A DNA stretch of 64,000 nt from Chelonoidis abingdonii (lineage: Eukaryota > Chordata > Testudines > Testudinidae), in contig NC_133769.1 of the NCBI RefSeq assembly GCF_003597395.2, positions 373,809,253-373,873,252 of the forward strand, written 5' to 3'. The position numbers were made by a program, and so were the translations under genes. The notes below the pieces were generated by a model. It saw nothing but the letters and a program-made list of their open reading frames with translations. It had not been told where the DNA came from and ran no database searches. Shown here piece after piece: positions 34,238-44,479 of the stretch. Numbering within the stretch: the stretch's first letter is position 1; each line of letters opens with the position of its first letter.

Positions 34238-34700
34238 GATTCCGAATGAACACGCGTGACGAGCCTGCTGCTGGGTCACATACCAGAAGGCCCGCGTCCA
34301 GGGTGGACTACTGGGGTGCCTGCGAGCCCGCCCCAGCGCCCGGTCAAGCGACATCCCAGTGGCCCGCGACCGAGCAGAGCCGGAGCCGGAGCCGGGGCCG
34401 GGCAGCGGGGGCGGGGCCGTCGTTCGGTTTCAGAGTGAACGACCCGGCGTCCGGCGCTGCTGGGACCCGGGCCAGGCGCCGCCTCCCACCCCGGGTTCCT
34501 GCGCTGTCGGGTGCTGGCTGGTCGGGGTCGGAGCCGCTCCTAGCGGACAGTGCCCGGGCACGGCGCTGGGGGGTGGAGCGGGGAGGGGGCACGGCGCCGC
34601 GGGCAGAGCAGGAGGTGGAGCAAAGCAGCCCCTTGAGGGGGGAGGCGAGGCTAATTCTGCTGTGAAGGGAGGGGAGGAAAGCTCAGCTGGGGGCATTGGC
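34238..34700 (-). promoter_or_regulatory. CpG-rich TPP1 promoter region
   Basis: CpG density rises sharply just upstream of the TPP1 start codon and falls after about 34600. There is no TATA box. [16 protein letters not shown] Sp1-like text lies near 34410. A perfect GTCACGTGAC (CLEAR) element is not present. Inferred from position and composition only. Confidence 0.55.
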
Positions 34701-35430
34701 CCCAGGGTGGGGGCAGAATCATCAGCCCCTCCACCCCTCCCCGGTGTCTGGGCTGGGGGGCTCCCAGGCGATCGAGGGTTAGGGCTCCGTGCCCTCTCCC
34801 CATGGCGGCCCCCAGCAGAGGGCACTGGGCTCTCACCTCAGCCCCCTCCTTCTCCCTGTCCCTCTCACTTCAGCCCCGCCCCATCCCTCTTCCCCTCCCC
34901 CATTTCTGTTCTCTCTCCTCCTCCCACTTCGCCCCCCCCTTCCCCCCAGCCCCGTTTCCCCGTCTCTCCCATCTCCTCCTGGCTACTGAAGCTCTCTGCT
35001 TTTCAATTAGAGTCATTATCCTAATGATGTGACCTTCCCCCATCTCCCAGGTGCCTGTCAAGGTAGTAGTGACTAGGGGCTTTTGTTAATTTATGTCCAA
35101 ACCTGTGTATTGCATAACAAAAGCTAAATTCCAACTTTTGGGGCATTGTTTTACATCCACACTTGTCCACAATGTAGGAGAACCAGTGAATGAAAGGCAG
35201 AGTGCAGTATGCTGGATGGCTGAAAGATTGGCACTGGAGCTATTGGAGGCAGGCTGAAAACTCCTGCTCAGTGGCGGGTGGTGGAGCAGGGATCGAGAGA
35301 GGGAACTGGGGTATGGGACAGGGCGTGGGGCAGGGCGCAGAAATAGTGGAGAGTGGGGGTGGCTGATGGGGCAGGGAGAGAGTTTGGAGCGTGCCTGCCC
35401 TTGCACTCTCCTTTCCTGCATATCTCTAGG
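34701..35430. other. Upstream of TPP1, unassigned
   Basis: Pyrimidine-rich to 34980, then ordinary sequence. No gene or named repeat seen. Confidence 0.4.
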
Positions 35431-35431
35431 G

Positions 35432-36181
35432 CAGTGGTCCCCAATGCGGTGCCCGCGGGCGCCATAGCACCTGCTGGGGCATTTATGTGCACTCGCCTAG
35501 TGCCCAGCAGGGGAGAGAAGCTGCAGCCCCATGTCTGCCGGGGACAGAGAACTCCGGGGCTGCAGGCTGCGAGGGTCGATGTTCTCAGTCCCCAGCAGAC
35601 GCCAGACTGCGGCTTCTCTCCGGCTTCGAAGCTGCGGCCGCGCTCCTGCCGGGGACACAGAACTCCGGGGCTGCAGGCTGCGGGTGCCAGCGTTCTCAGT
35701 TCCCGGCAGGCGTGGGGCTGCAGCTTAAGCCAGAGAGAAACCGTGGACAGAGAACTCTGGGCCTGCCGGGGACACAGAACTCGGGGGCTGCAGGCTTCAT
35801 CCTATGTTAAAGTAAGAATAATAAATATATTTGGACCAGTAGTTCAACAATGTTTGACTTTTTTAAAATACATAAGATGAAAACTGTTTATGATATTTAT
35901 TTTGTAAAAACTCCTCTATTTTTCTTACAGGTAGATAAAAAAAGAGCAAATTCACATAGTAAGGTGAAAGAGTAATTGCCTAATAATTGAATTAATACCT
36001 TTTACATGTAAAATTACCCTTTTTATCTTATGGATTCATATATTGTGTAATATTAAATATGATGTTTTTCATATTATTTAATGTACAAATACAAAATAAT
36101 CCTTGAAAAATTGTTGATGCCCACCACGCTCTTCTGAAAACATGAATGTGCTACTGGCCACAAAAAGGTTGGAGACCACTG
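35432..36181. mobile_element. hAT (Charlie-like) MITE 3 with perfect TSD
   Basis: 750 bases bounded by CAGTGGTCCCCAA and inverted TTGGAGACCACTG (one mismatch in 13), with identical CTCTAGGG on both sides (35424-35431 and 36182-36189). The left half carries an internal tandem repeat (GGGGACAGAGAACTCCGGGG and GGCTGCAGGCTGCG at 35540, 35650 and 35745). The right half is AT-rich. No transposase. Confidence 0.9.
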
Positions 36182-36219
36182 CTCTAGGGAACTGGATCTG
36201 CCCTCACTGAAGGAGGGCA

Positions 36220-37000
36220 GATGTGAGAGGGCTGGGAGCCAGGACTCCTGGGTTCCAAGGCAGGGGGGGAGGGTGTCTAGTGGTCAGAGCAGGGGAGCTG
36301 GGAGCCAGCGCTCCTGGGTTCCAAGCTGGGGTTGGGGGGAGATGTCTAGTGGTCAGAGCAGGGGGGCTGGGAGGCAGGACTCCTGGGTTCCATGCCGGAG
36401 GGTGGGTGTCCAGTGGTCAGATCGGGGGGGGCTGCGAGCCAGCACTCCTGGGTTCCATCCTGGGGTGGGGGGGAGATTTCTAGTGGTCAGAGCAGGGGGG
36501 CTGGGAGCCAAGACTCCTGGGTTCTATCCCAGGGCTGATGGGGGGGGATGTTTAGTGGTTAGAGCAGGGGGGCTGGGAGGCAGGACTCCTGGGTTCCAAG
36601 CTGGGGTTGGGGGGAGATGTCTAGTGGTCAGAGCAGGGGAGCTGGGAGCCAGCGCTCCTGGGTTCCAAGCTGGGGTTGGGGGGAGATGTCTAGTGGTCAG
36701 AGCAGGGGGGCTGGGAGGCAGGACTCCTGGGTTCCATGCGGGGGGGGGGGGTGTCTAGTGGTCAGATTAAGGGGGCTGCGAGCCAGCGCTCCTGGGTTCC
36801 ATCCTGGGGTGGGGAGGAGATTTCTAGTGGTTAGAGCAGGGGGGCTGGGAGGCAGGACTCCTGCATTCTATCCCAGGGCCGGGGCGGGGAGATGTTGAGT
36901 AGGTAGAGCAGGGGGGCTCGGAGGCGAGACTCCTGGGTTCTATCCCAGGGCCAGGGGGAGGGGGGTTTAGTGATTAGAGCAGGGCCAGGAGCGGGGTGCA
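36220..37000 (+). repeat. Tandem array of tRNA-like SINE units
   Basis: About eleven copies of a 62-75 base unit: TAGTGGTCAGAGCAGGGG, CTGGGAGCCAGGACTCCTGG, GTTCCATCC, then G-rich spacer. TAGTGGTTAGAGCAGG fits a tRNA A box and GGGTTCTATCCC fits a B box, so each unit looks like a tRNA-derived SINE head. Single dispersed copies occur at 38618-38700 and near 2422. Confidence 0.85.
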
Positions 37001-39755
37001 GGGCGCTGGACAGGCGGACTAGCTGTGTGGGAAAGTGCTGGGCCTGGCAGCATCAATAGATGCCTTGCATGGGCTTGGGGGGCTAGGCTGCAGGGGCTCT
37101 ATGTCAACCCTGAGCTCTGCTTTGGCTCCAACTGGGAGAGCCCCGACCCCATGTCTCCCCCAACTCCCCCTCCATAGCCTTAGCTGGGCGGTAGCAGAGT
37201 TGGAGGAAAGGGGAAAGGTGCTAGACCTCAGCCATCTGCAGAGGCTGAGTCACGGGGGGGTATGGCGCTGTTCCTCAGGGCCCAGCTGCCAGCATATAGA
37301 GCCCTTGGCCCCGCTGGAGCATGGGGCCCGGCTGGACCCCCCTGCAGATGCCTGCGGGATGAGGTGGCGGGCGGGGAGAGCTGCCCTCCACTGGTTCCCG
37401 GGATAAATATTTACGGAGCTGTTCTAACAGTAACCCAAACAGCCCTGGTCCCCAGCTGTGAGACACTGCAGCTGCTGCTGCACTCCTGTGGGTGGGGCGG
37501 CACCCAGCCAAGGCTTTGGGAGAGAGATGGTCTGGGGAGTGCAGAGCCTGGAGGGTTGCTGGGGGTGGGGGACTGTGCCAGGCTGTGCCTGGCTGGGAGA
37601 TGGGGGGTGGGGGGAAGGCATCAAGAACGTATAGATACTCGGGGGAGCATGCCCAGCTAGGCCTGCCAGATAAATGCTCTGGGTTGCCCTACACCCAGGA
37701 CCCAGCTAGCACCAGGGCCCAAAGGAGATCAGCAAGAGAGTGAAACCCAGGCTTCCCAGAGCTGACGCTGCTGGAAGCAGGGGGCAGTTCCCTCTCATCC
37801 CTGCACCACTCCCAGCTGGGGGGTCTGTGCCCTGCTGCATGGGGAGTGGTGTCCCATGGGGCAGGCCTGGCTGTGTGCAGACCAGACCATGATGGTGCAG
37901 AGATGGGGATTGGGGTCTTGCCAGCATTGCATGGGGGTCTGTGGGCTGAGACCCAGCTTCTCAGGGACCCAGACCCTGTCAAGCCCAGATGCGGGATGTG
38001 GGGGCCAGACAGGCTCTTGAGCGCAAGTGAAACGTTCCCATGGGCAGCACTCGGGGCCGGGGCAACAGCTGACATGTCCAAGAGGGCATGGAGCCAGTTG
38101 TGATTCCAGTGACAAAGGCTGCTTCTGCCAGCGCTGGTGTGTGTCTGTCTGCTGTTGCCCCCATTCACACCCATGAGTGGCCAGGCATACACAGGGACAA
38201 CTGCAGTGACCACTGCATGGCCCAGGGAACCGATTAAGGGACGGCAGCTTCCCGCTAAAGCCAGGTGGGGTCAGGACACAGGAGAGTACAGGGCCAGAAC
38301 CCCTCTAACCTGCAGAAGCACCATTTTCTGCAGGATGCAGTCCCTGCATGCAAAGAGCACAAGCTCTTCAGCTCCCCACACAGCCCAGGGTATTGCGGAG
38401 GGCAGGACTGTTGCTGGGCTGGGGTCAGAGTTAAGGGTGTCTGGGAGACTTGGACCAAATATTTAAAGCATGTTCCCAGGCAAAGACACTGTCTGCTTCA
38501 TCCTGACTCCAAACCTGGAAGTGCAGCCCAGCAGGTGTGTTGAATGCCTTAATAGTGTGGGCTAGTGGTGACAGCAGGAGCCTGCTGGACTTTGTTCCTG
38601 GCTCTGGCAGAGGAGCAGGTTTTAGTGGTAGTGGGTGGGGGCTGGGAACCAGGACTCCTGGGTTCTCTCCCTGGCTCTGGGTGGGGAGCGTCAGAACTAG
38701 ATAGCATCATGCCTTAGCAGTGTTACAGCTCTGCTAGCAAGTGGATCTCAGGCTGCCGACTGGGGTGGGGAAGGAGCAATGAGCAGGGTGAGGGGAATGG
38801 CTAGCGGTGCTGCTGAGCTGTGACCCTGGCTGCTCCAGGACAAGGGCAGCGCTGGTTACTTCCCCGGGTCTGCCAGAGCAGAATCCGAAATCTGGAAGAG
38901 CTGAGTGATGGGAAACCATCTGCTCACCACACCCAGCTGCACTCTCATGTTGGAGCCGTGGCACCAGCAACACCCTGGGCTGGAGCAGCAGTTGCTGAAG
39001 GAGCGAGACATGGGCATCCAGCTCGGGCCAGAGCAGGAAGCAGCCGATGCTGTCCCATCCCAGTGATGGTGGAGCAGGCGATTGGGATCACAGACATGGC
39101 TTTGGTGGCTGGATTGAGGGGCATTGCCAGACCTGGGAGCCAAAGACCACCCCACAGTCAGCAGTTCTACCCAGCTCCCTGCAGTGCCCCTTGCTGAGTG
39201 TGAGGGCGTGGGACGGATGTGAGCAGCCTGTTCCAAAGCATTGTGCAGGGAGGGGAATGACATGCCCCTGCCAGGCAGCCACAGAGCAGGGCTGGTTCCT
39301 GCTGCCCAGAATAGGGGGGATTGATGTGGCAAACAGCTACTGCTGTGACAGGAGGTGATTCCTGCGAAGGAGTGTGCGACCTAGGAACCAGCCCTTGCCA
39401 ACCCACCCTCGTCAGTGCAGGGGGGCACTTGTATTGGAGGGACACAGGGAATTAGCTTGTCTGCTAATCAGTGACCACTTCCTGGCAGCATTGGAGCCAG
39501 TTGTCACCAAGAGCTCAGAGACTGTCACCTGCACCGGAGGGGCCAACTATGTCCTACATCCCCTGCAGCTCCAGCCCATGTGGTGCTGGCCAGCGTCCCA
39601 TGTCCAGCACCCAGCTTGTGTCCCCCACCTCCTGCGTCCCACACCCCTTGCAGTGCCTGCCTGGGTCCCACACCCCCTGCTGTGCCAGCCTAGCTCCCAC
39701 ACACCCTGAAATCCACTTTGTAGATGGAATCCAGCTGCCAGCCTGTAAACTGCCC
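37001..39755. other. Intergenic sequence, little recognised
   Basis: One single copy of the tRNA-like unit at 38618-38700 and a small CCCACACCCCTTGC repeat near 39570-39700. No gene seen. Confidence 0.4.
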
Positions 39756-42700
39756 AGGTTTATATGGCTACCTTAAAGCCAAAGCCCCCAGAGGTACCTG
39801 CAGGGGACCCAGTTAATTTTGACCAATTGGACCTATTGGAAGTGGGCAAAAGATTTATTAAAGATGTCAGGGTAAATGGTAAAATGTGCACACGGTGAAG
39901 GGACTCCGGGGCCCAGATCCTGGTGATACGATATGATTCAGGAATCTGATATGCTCCCAGGGGAGAGAGCAAAGCTCCTTGCCTTAGGGGCATTCAAGCC
40001 CGCCTTGCCTTTACCTTGCATGGAACTAGAATGGGACGGATTAAAAAGTATTTTGAAGAGAGGCCGGGGGGGTGGGTATTTCATGATGTAAGCAGGGGCT
40101 GCATGAGCTCTCCCCTGACATCTAGTGATGAGCTGGGGGAGATGACATCAGGACCACGCTCACCGTGCCTAGGTGCGCACTGTGGTGGGGCAGCTTTGCC
40201 CAAGTGGTCACTTGTGATGGGTTTTGGATCGCAAGTCACTTTGTTATTGGGAGCAGGGGTAATAAAGGGTGTTATCCTTCTTATGTCAGTCAAAGAGAGC
40301 AGAACTGTGCTTGGCATGCCCTGATTGAGGGGTTTACCCTCAACTGCACTGCGCTTGATCCGGTTCAGTGTTGTATTGTTAAGAGGAACCCCTAAATATT
40401 AAACCCAGCCCTTGGCGCTCCCGACTCCCCCTGGCAGAGGGTTACAATAAAATACCTGCTGCTGTATTGGTGGGAAATTCTATTGGTTCCCTGTCTGGGG
40501 CTGTTAATATTGTGACCCGCAGCGAGAGAGAGAGAATGTCCCGGGGCCCCAGACACACGCTGCAGAGGGGGCGGCAGCTGAACACAGAGGTGAAACGTCC
40601 ATACACTTAGCAACAGAGTAGCAATGTGGCCATGGGGAGGGGGTGAGGAGCTGGCCCCCCTTCAGTGCAAGCAAAAGCCAAGCAGAATTTGCTGCTAGAC
40701 AAAGTGAAGCCACCTCGCTGGGTAGCATAAGGGAAGATATCCTTAATAATCCCTCAGCTAAAATGGGGAGTTTCTTTATGATGAAGGATAGAATATACAG
40801 GGAAGCCCCAGCTGGGAAAAATGGGTGCCCCAGGGAACCCTACAGATAGTAAATTTTGCCCATTAAACACTGTGGGGACTTGCCCATGAGTGCCTGCTTC
40901 TGCCACCTGGGAAGGGCAGTAACTTCTGGGAGGCTACAGAAAAGCTTTTACTGGCCTGCTGTCCAGAATGTCGTAATGGAATACTGAAAATGCACAACAT
41001 AGCAAAAGTGGGAGAAGATGACAGGTCTCTGCAGGGTCTTTTATCAATGATTAAAGAAGCAGTTTACAGGGTTGTCATAATATCATAGGGCCATGCTGAA
41101 AGGGGAAAAGATTTATATTAACGGAGGTAGATTTTGCCACCAGATATCTGGAAGCCGTTGCTGTCACAAACATGGAGGCTGGAACAGGTGCAGATGCCCA
41201 GCAGGGTGGGCCTTTCCAAAAGAAATCAGATCATAGGTCAGCTTTCATAGTGCAGATATTTGGTGAGTTAGAGGATGTGGGTTAATACAATTTAAATTTG
41301 CCCCGTACCACCATGGAAAAATGGTTTAATTGTGTGGTTTAGTGGGATCCTGAAGTCTATGTTAAAAATGTAGGTGGCCAGGAGGGCACGTGACTGGCAT
41401 GTAATATTGCCTTATTTGTTATTCGCTTAGCAGAAGGTGCCCCCAGAGTCCATGAAGGTTGCCCCTAGTTGACCCGCACTATGGGAGAGAGGTCAGAGGT
41501 TCCCTGGAGCTCATCAGAGGTTCCTAGACGGGCAGCACTGATGCAAAAGGCAAACTGATGGCAAAGTGCAGAGGTTTAGGGAAGATTTAACATCCCTGAT
41601 GGGGATTAGTGCAGCTAAACCTCATAAAGCACCAAGCACAGAAAACATGGGCTGGTTGAAATACTCGTGATCACCCAGTCAGTGTGGGGGTTCTGGGGCT
41701 GGTTCTACTGCCTGGGGGAAAGCACAGCATTCAAGGAAGGAGCTGTGGACAGTGTAGAAAGGGTTAACTAAGTTAACTACACTACACAACATGCCTCTAG
41801 CAAGGTGGCACTACATACTGTGCACACAGACAGGTTAAAGGAATTCCACAATCAGGAGGCCTTTGTAAATATGGCATACTATGTGGAAAAGGTCTGTAAG
41901 ACAGCCTTTCTTGGCCATTTGATGACTGACTAACACAGGGCTACTGCACTAGAGAGCAGTAATCTATAGGAAGGGGTAACCCCAATCATGGGTGTGAAGT
42001 CACCTGGCAGGAATTGTCTAAGAAGCTGATCTGACTAACAGAGTGGTCCATGAGATCAGCACTGAGAGATCACAGCCTGCACCCAGAAGAGACTCCCAGA
42101 CAACAGGTGGAATGCAGGAGCAAGTGCAGAGAGTGATAATGAGCATGCTGAGAAGGACCCCAATTGGGGTGACGGGCATGAGTGAGTGAGTGAGTGAGTG
42201 AGAATGGGAATCATAGAGAAATAATAAAAGAGAATAATAGTCCTTGGGCTTCCCCCATTGTCATGGTTTCCAAAAAAGCTGGGACAATAAGGTTTTGTGA
42301 TGACTACAGGAAGTTTAATGCTGACATGCTGGACATATTAAGATGAGCAGAGTTTGGGAGCACCCTGGATTTAACAAAGGGGTTTTGGCAGATTCCCCTA
42401 GACAATGAAGCACAAGAAAATCCATGTATCAGAGGGGTAGCCATGTTAGTCTGGATCTGTAAAAGCAGCAAAGAGTCCTGGGGCACCATATAGACTAACA
42501 GACGTATTGGAGCATGAACTTTCATGGGTGAATACCCACTTCGTCGTATGCATGTGAAAAATCCACCTTCATTTCCAGTTCTGGACTTTTTGAGTTTAGC
42601 ATATTGCCATTTGGGTTAATTAATGCAGGAGCCACACTTCAGAGGCTTGTTAATCAGAGGCTTGTTACAGATCTTTGCTTGTGCCTACATTGCCGCCTTT

Positions 42701-42900
42701 GGCAACCTGTGTAACCCTTCTGCCAGCTGGAGTGGGCAGCAAGAAGAGCCAGGTTCAATATCTAGGGGCTCCTTTCCAACAATATAAACAAAACTGGCTT
42801 GAGCCCCCACCCAGTAAGGTGGGAAAATTTCACTCTACCCTCTGGGTGCCTCTAAGAGGCAATTCTTCCCCTCTTGCAAGCACCGAGATTCTTTAATAAA
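39756..42900 (+). mobile_element. Decayed Ty3/Gypsy-like LTR retrotransposon
   Basis: The firm part is a reverse-transcriptase remnant: an RFCDDYRKFN-type block near 42293, STLDLTKGFWQIPLD near 42360, then after an insertion a FSILPFGLINAG block near 42594. The catalytic YxDD box is replaced by a YIAAF-like reading near 42690. Upstream text is riddled with stops. 39760-40415, with AATAAA near 40260, may be a 5' LTR, but its limits are uncertain. Confidence 0.5.
42425..42557 (-). mobile_element. Penelope-like tail inserted in Gypsy RT
   Basis: A single short tail (GGGGTAGCCATGTTAGTCTG to TCGTCGTATGCATG) interrupts the RT remnant. AAAATCCA stands on both sides (42417-42424 and 42558-42565), a short target duplication. 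Its minus strand holds the CGACGAA, stem-loop, GAAAG hairpin described in the findings. Confidence 0.75.
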
Positions 42901-43029
42901 AGTAACCTAGCATCAGTCTGAGAAGTCAGCACAAGCGGTAATCATAAACATAAAAGCATTAGCAAGATACCCTCCTCAGACTACATTGGGCAGTATCCTT
43001 TGCTTCAGGGTCTTGAGTCCAACACCCAA

Positions 43030-44100
43030 GTTCTTGTAAATTTATTTGAGCATAAGCTTTCATGGGCTACAGCCCACTTCATCGGACACATAGAATGGAA
43101 CATACAGTGAGGATATATATATACATACAGAGAACATGAAAAGGTGGGAGTTGTCCAACAGAGACGAACATCTACAAGATCTCTGTCAATACAGCTAAGC
43201 TCCAAGATACAAGTGCATTTGCTCCAACCCCTCAGCCAGAAACAAACACCTACAGGACCGCTATCAAGCATTCTTAAAACTACAATACCCACCTGCTGAA
43301 GTGAAAAAAACAGATTGACAGAGCCAGAAGAGTACCCAGAAGTCACCTACTACAGGACAGGCCCAACAAAGGAAGTACCAGAACACCACTAGCCGTTACC
43401 TTTAGCCCCCAAGTAAAACCTCTCCAGCACATCATCAAAGAACTACAACCTATCCTGAAAGTTGATCCCTCCCTCTCCCAGATCTTGGGAGACAGACCCG
43501 TCCTCGCTTACAGACAACCCCTCAACCTGAAGCAAATATTCACCAGCAATCACACACCACAGAACAAAAACACTAACCCAGGAACCTATCCTTGCAACAA
43601 AGCCCAATGCCAACTCTGTCCACATATCTATTCAAGTAACACCATCATTGGACCTAATCACATCAGGGGCTCGTTCACCTGCACATCTACCAATGTGATA
43701 TATGCCATCATGTGCCAGCAATGCCCCTCTGCCATGTACATTGGCCAAACTGGACAGTTTCTACGCAGAAGAATAAATGGACACAAATCTGACATCAGGA
43801 ATCATAATATTCAAAAACCAATAGGAGACCACTTCAACCTCTCTGGCCATTCAGTAACAGACTTAAAGGTGGCAGTTTTGCAACAGAAAAGCTTCAAAAC
43901 CAGATTCCAACGAGAAACTGCTAAACTTGAATTAATATGCAAACTGGATACAATCAATTTAGGCCTAAATAGAGACTGGGAATGGCTGAGCCATTACACA
44001 ACATTGAATCTATTCCCCCATGTTAAGTATCTTGTCAAACAGTCTTAAAAGAGTTCTCTTGATTATCACTACAAAAGTTTTTTTTCTCCTGATGACAATA
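43030..44100 (+). mobile_element. Penelope-like element, 5' truncated
   Basis: Starts with a tail in antisense (43038-43130), then the 3' half of a Penelope-like ORF on the plus strand, then an AT-rich end. The inverted tail ahead of the ORF fits the known habit of these elements to carry terminal repeats in unusual arrangements. Frame interruptions lie before 43485; after that the reading is open. Confidence 0.8.
43485..44048 (+). CDS. GIY-YIG endonuclease part of Penelope-like protein
   Basis: An uninterrupted 187-codon frame. Cysteine and histidine pairs (CNKAQCQLC) come first, then the endonuclease core with VIYAIMCQQC and MYIGQTGQFLRRRINGH (catalytic Y-I-G and downstream R), followed by IGDHFNLSGHSVTDLKV and a tail. 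It is the C-terminal domain of a PLE polyprotein; the reverse transcriptase that should precede it is missing or broken. The open frame suggests a fairly young copy. Confidence 0.8.
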   Translation: MGDRPVLAYRQPLNLKQIFTSNHTPQNKNTNPGTYPCNKAQCQLCPHIYSSNTIIGPNHIRGSFTCTSTNVIYAIMCQQCPSAMYIGQTGQFLRRRINGHKSDIRNHNIQKPIGDHFNLSGHSVTDLKVAVLQQKSFKTRFQRETAKLELICKLDTINLGLNRDWEWLSHYTTLNLFPHVKYLVKQS

Positions 44101-44109
44101 GTTCATCTT

Positions 44110-44315
44110 AATGAATTAAAAGCAGCAAAGAGTCCTGTGGCCCTTATAGACTAACAGACCTATAGGATCATGAGCTTTCGAGCGTGAATATCCACTTTGT
44201 CGGCTGCATGTAGTGGAAATTTCCAGAGGCAGGTATAAATATGCAAGCAAGAATCAGGCTAGAGATAATGAGGTTAGTTCAATCAGGATGGATGAGGCCC
44301 TGTTCTAGCAGTTGC
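44110..44315 (-). mobile_element. Second Penelope-like fragment, antisense
   Basis: Runs from AAAGCAGCAAAGAGTCCTG through TCATGAGCTTTCGAGCG and GTGGAAATTTCCAGAGGCAG to TGAGGCCCTGTTCTAGCAG. It is the reverse complement of the 3' end of a related PLE, placed tail to tail with the preceding copy. Confidence 0.7.
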
Positions 44316-44479
44316 AGTGTGAACACCAAGGGAGGAGAAAATTCACAAAAGCAGTTTGGCCACAGGATGCTGTTCCAGGAAGAAGGCCTGCTAAGCAGTG
44401 ATGGGGTCCACTTGTCGAGGAAGGGGAAAAGCATATCTGGCAAAGCCTGGCTAACTTAGTGAGCAGGGCTTTAAACTAG

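Noticed and set aside
33084..34259. 391-codon plus-strand frame antisense to TPP1
   Set aside because: Runs through the C-rich array of TPP1 intron 1. Proline-rich composition explains the absence of stops.
34190..34290. CLEAR element (GTCACGTGAC) expected at a lysosomal gene promoter
   Set aside because: Only CACGCGTG and GTCACATACC variants are present; no true match.
36220..37000. Cluster of functional tRNA genes
   Set aside because: A- and B-box-like motifs are present but the units do not fold as cloverleafs with an anticodon arm, so they are better read as SINE-derived.
42179..42203. TGAG/GAGT microsatellite
   Set aside because: Real but short and ordinary. No functional reading.
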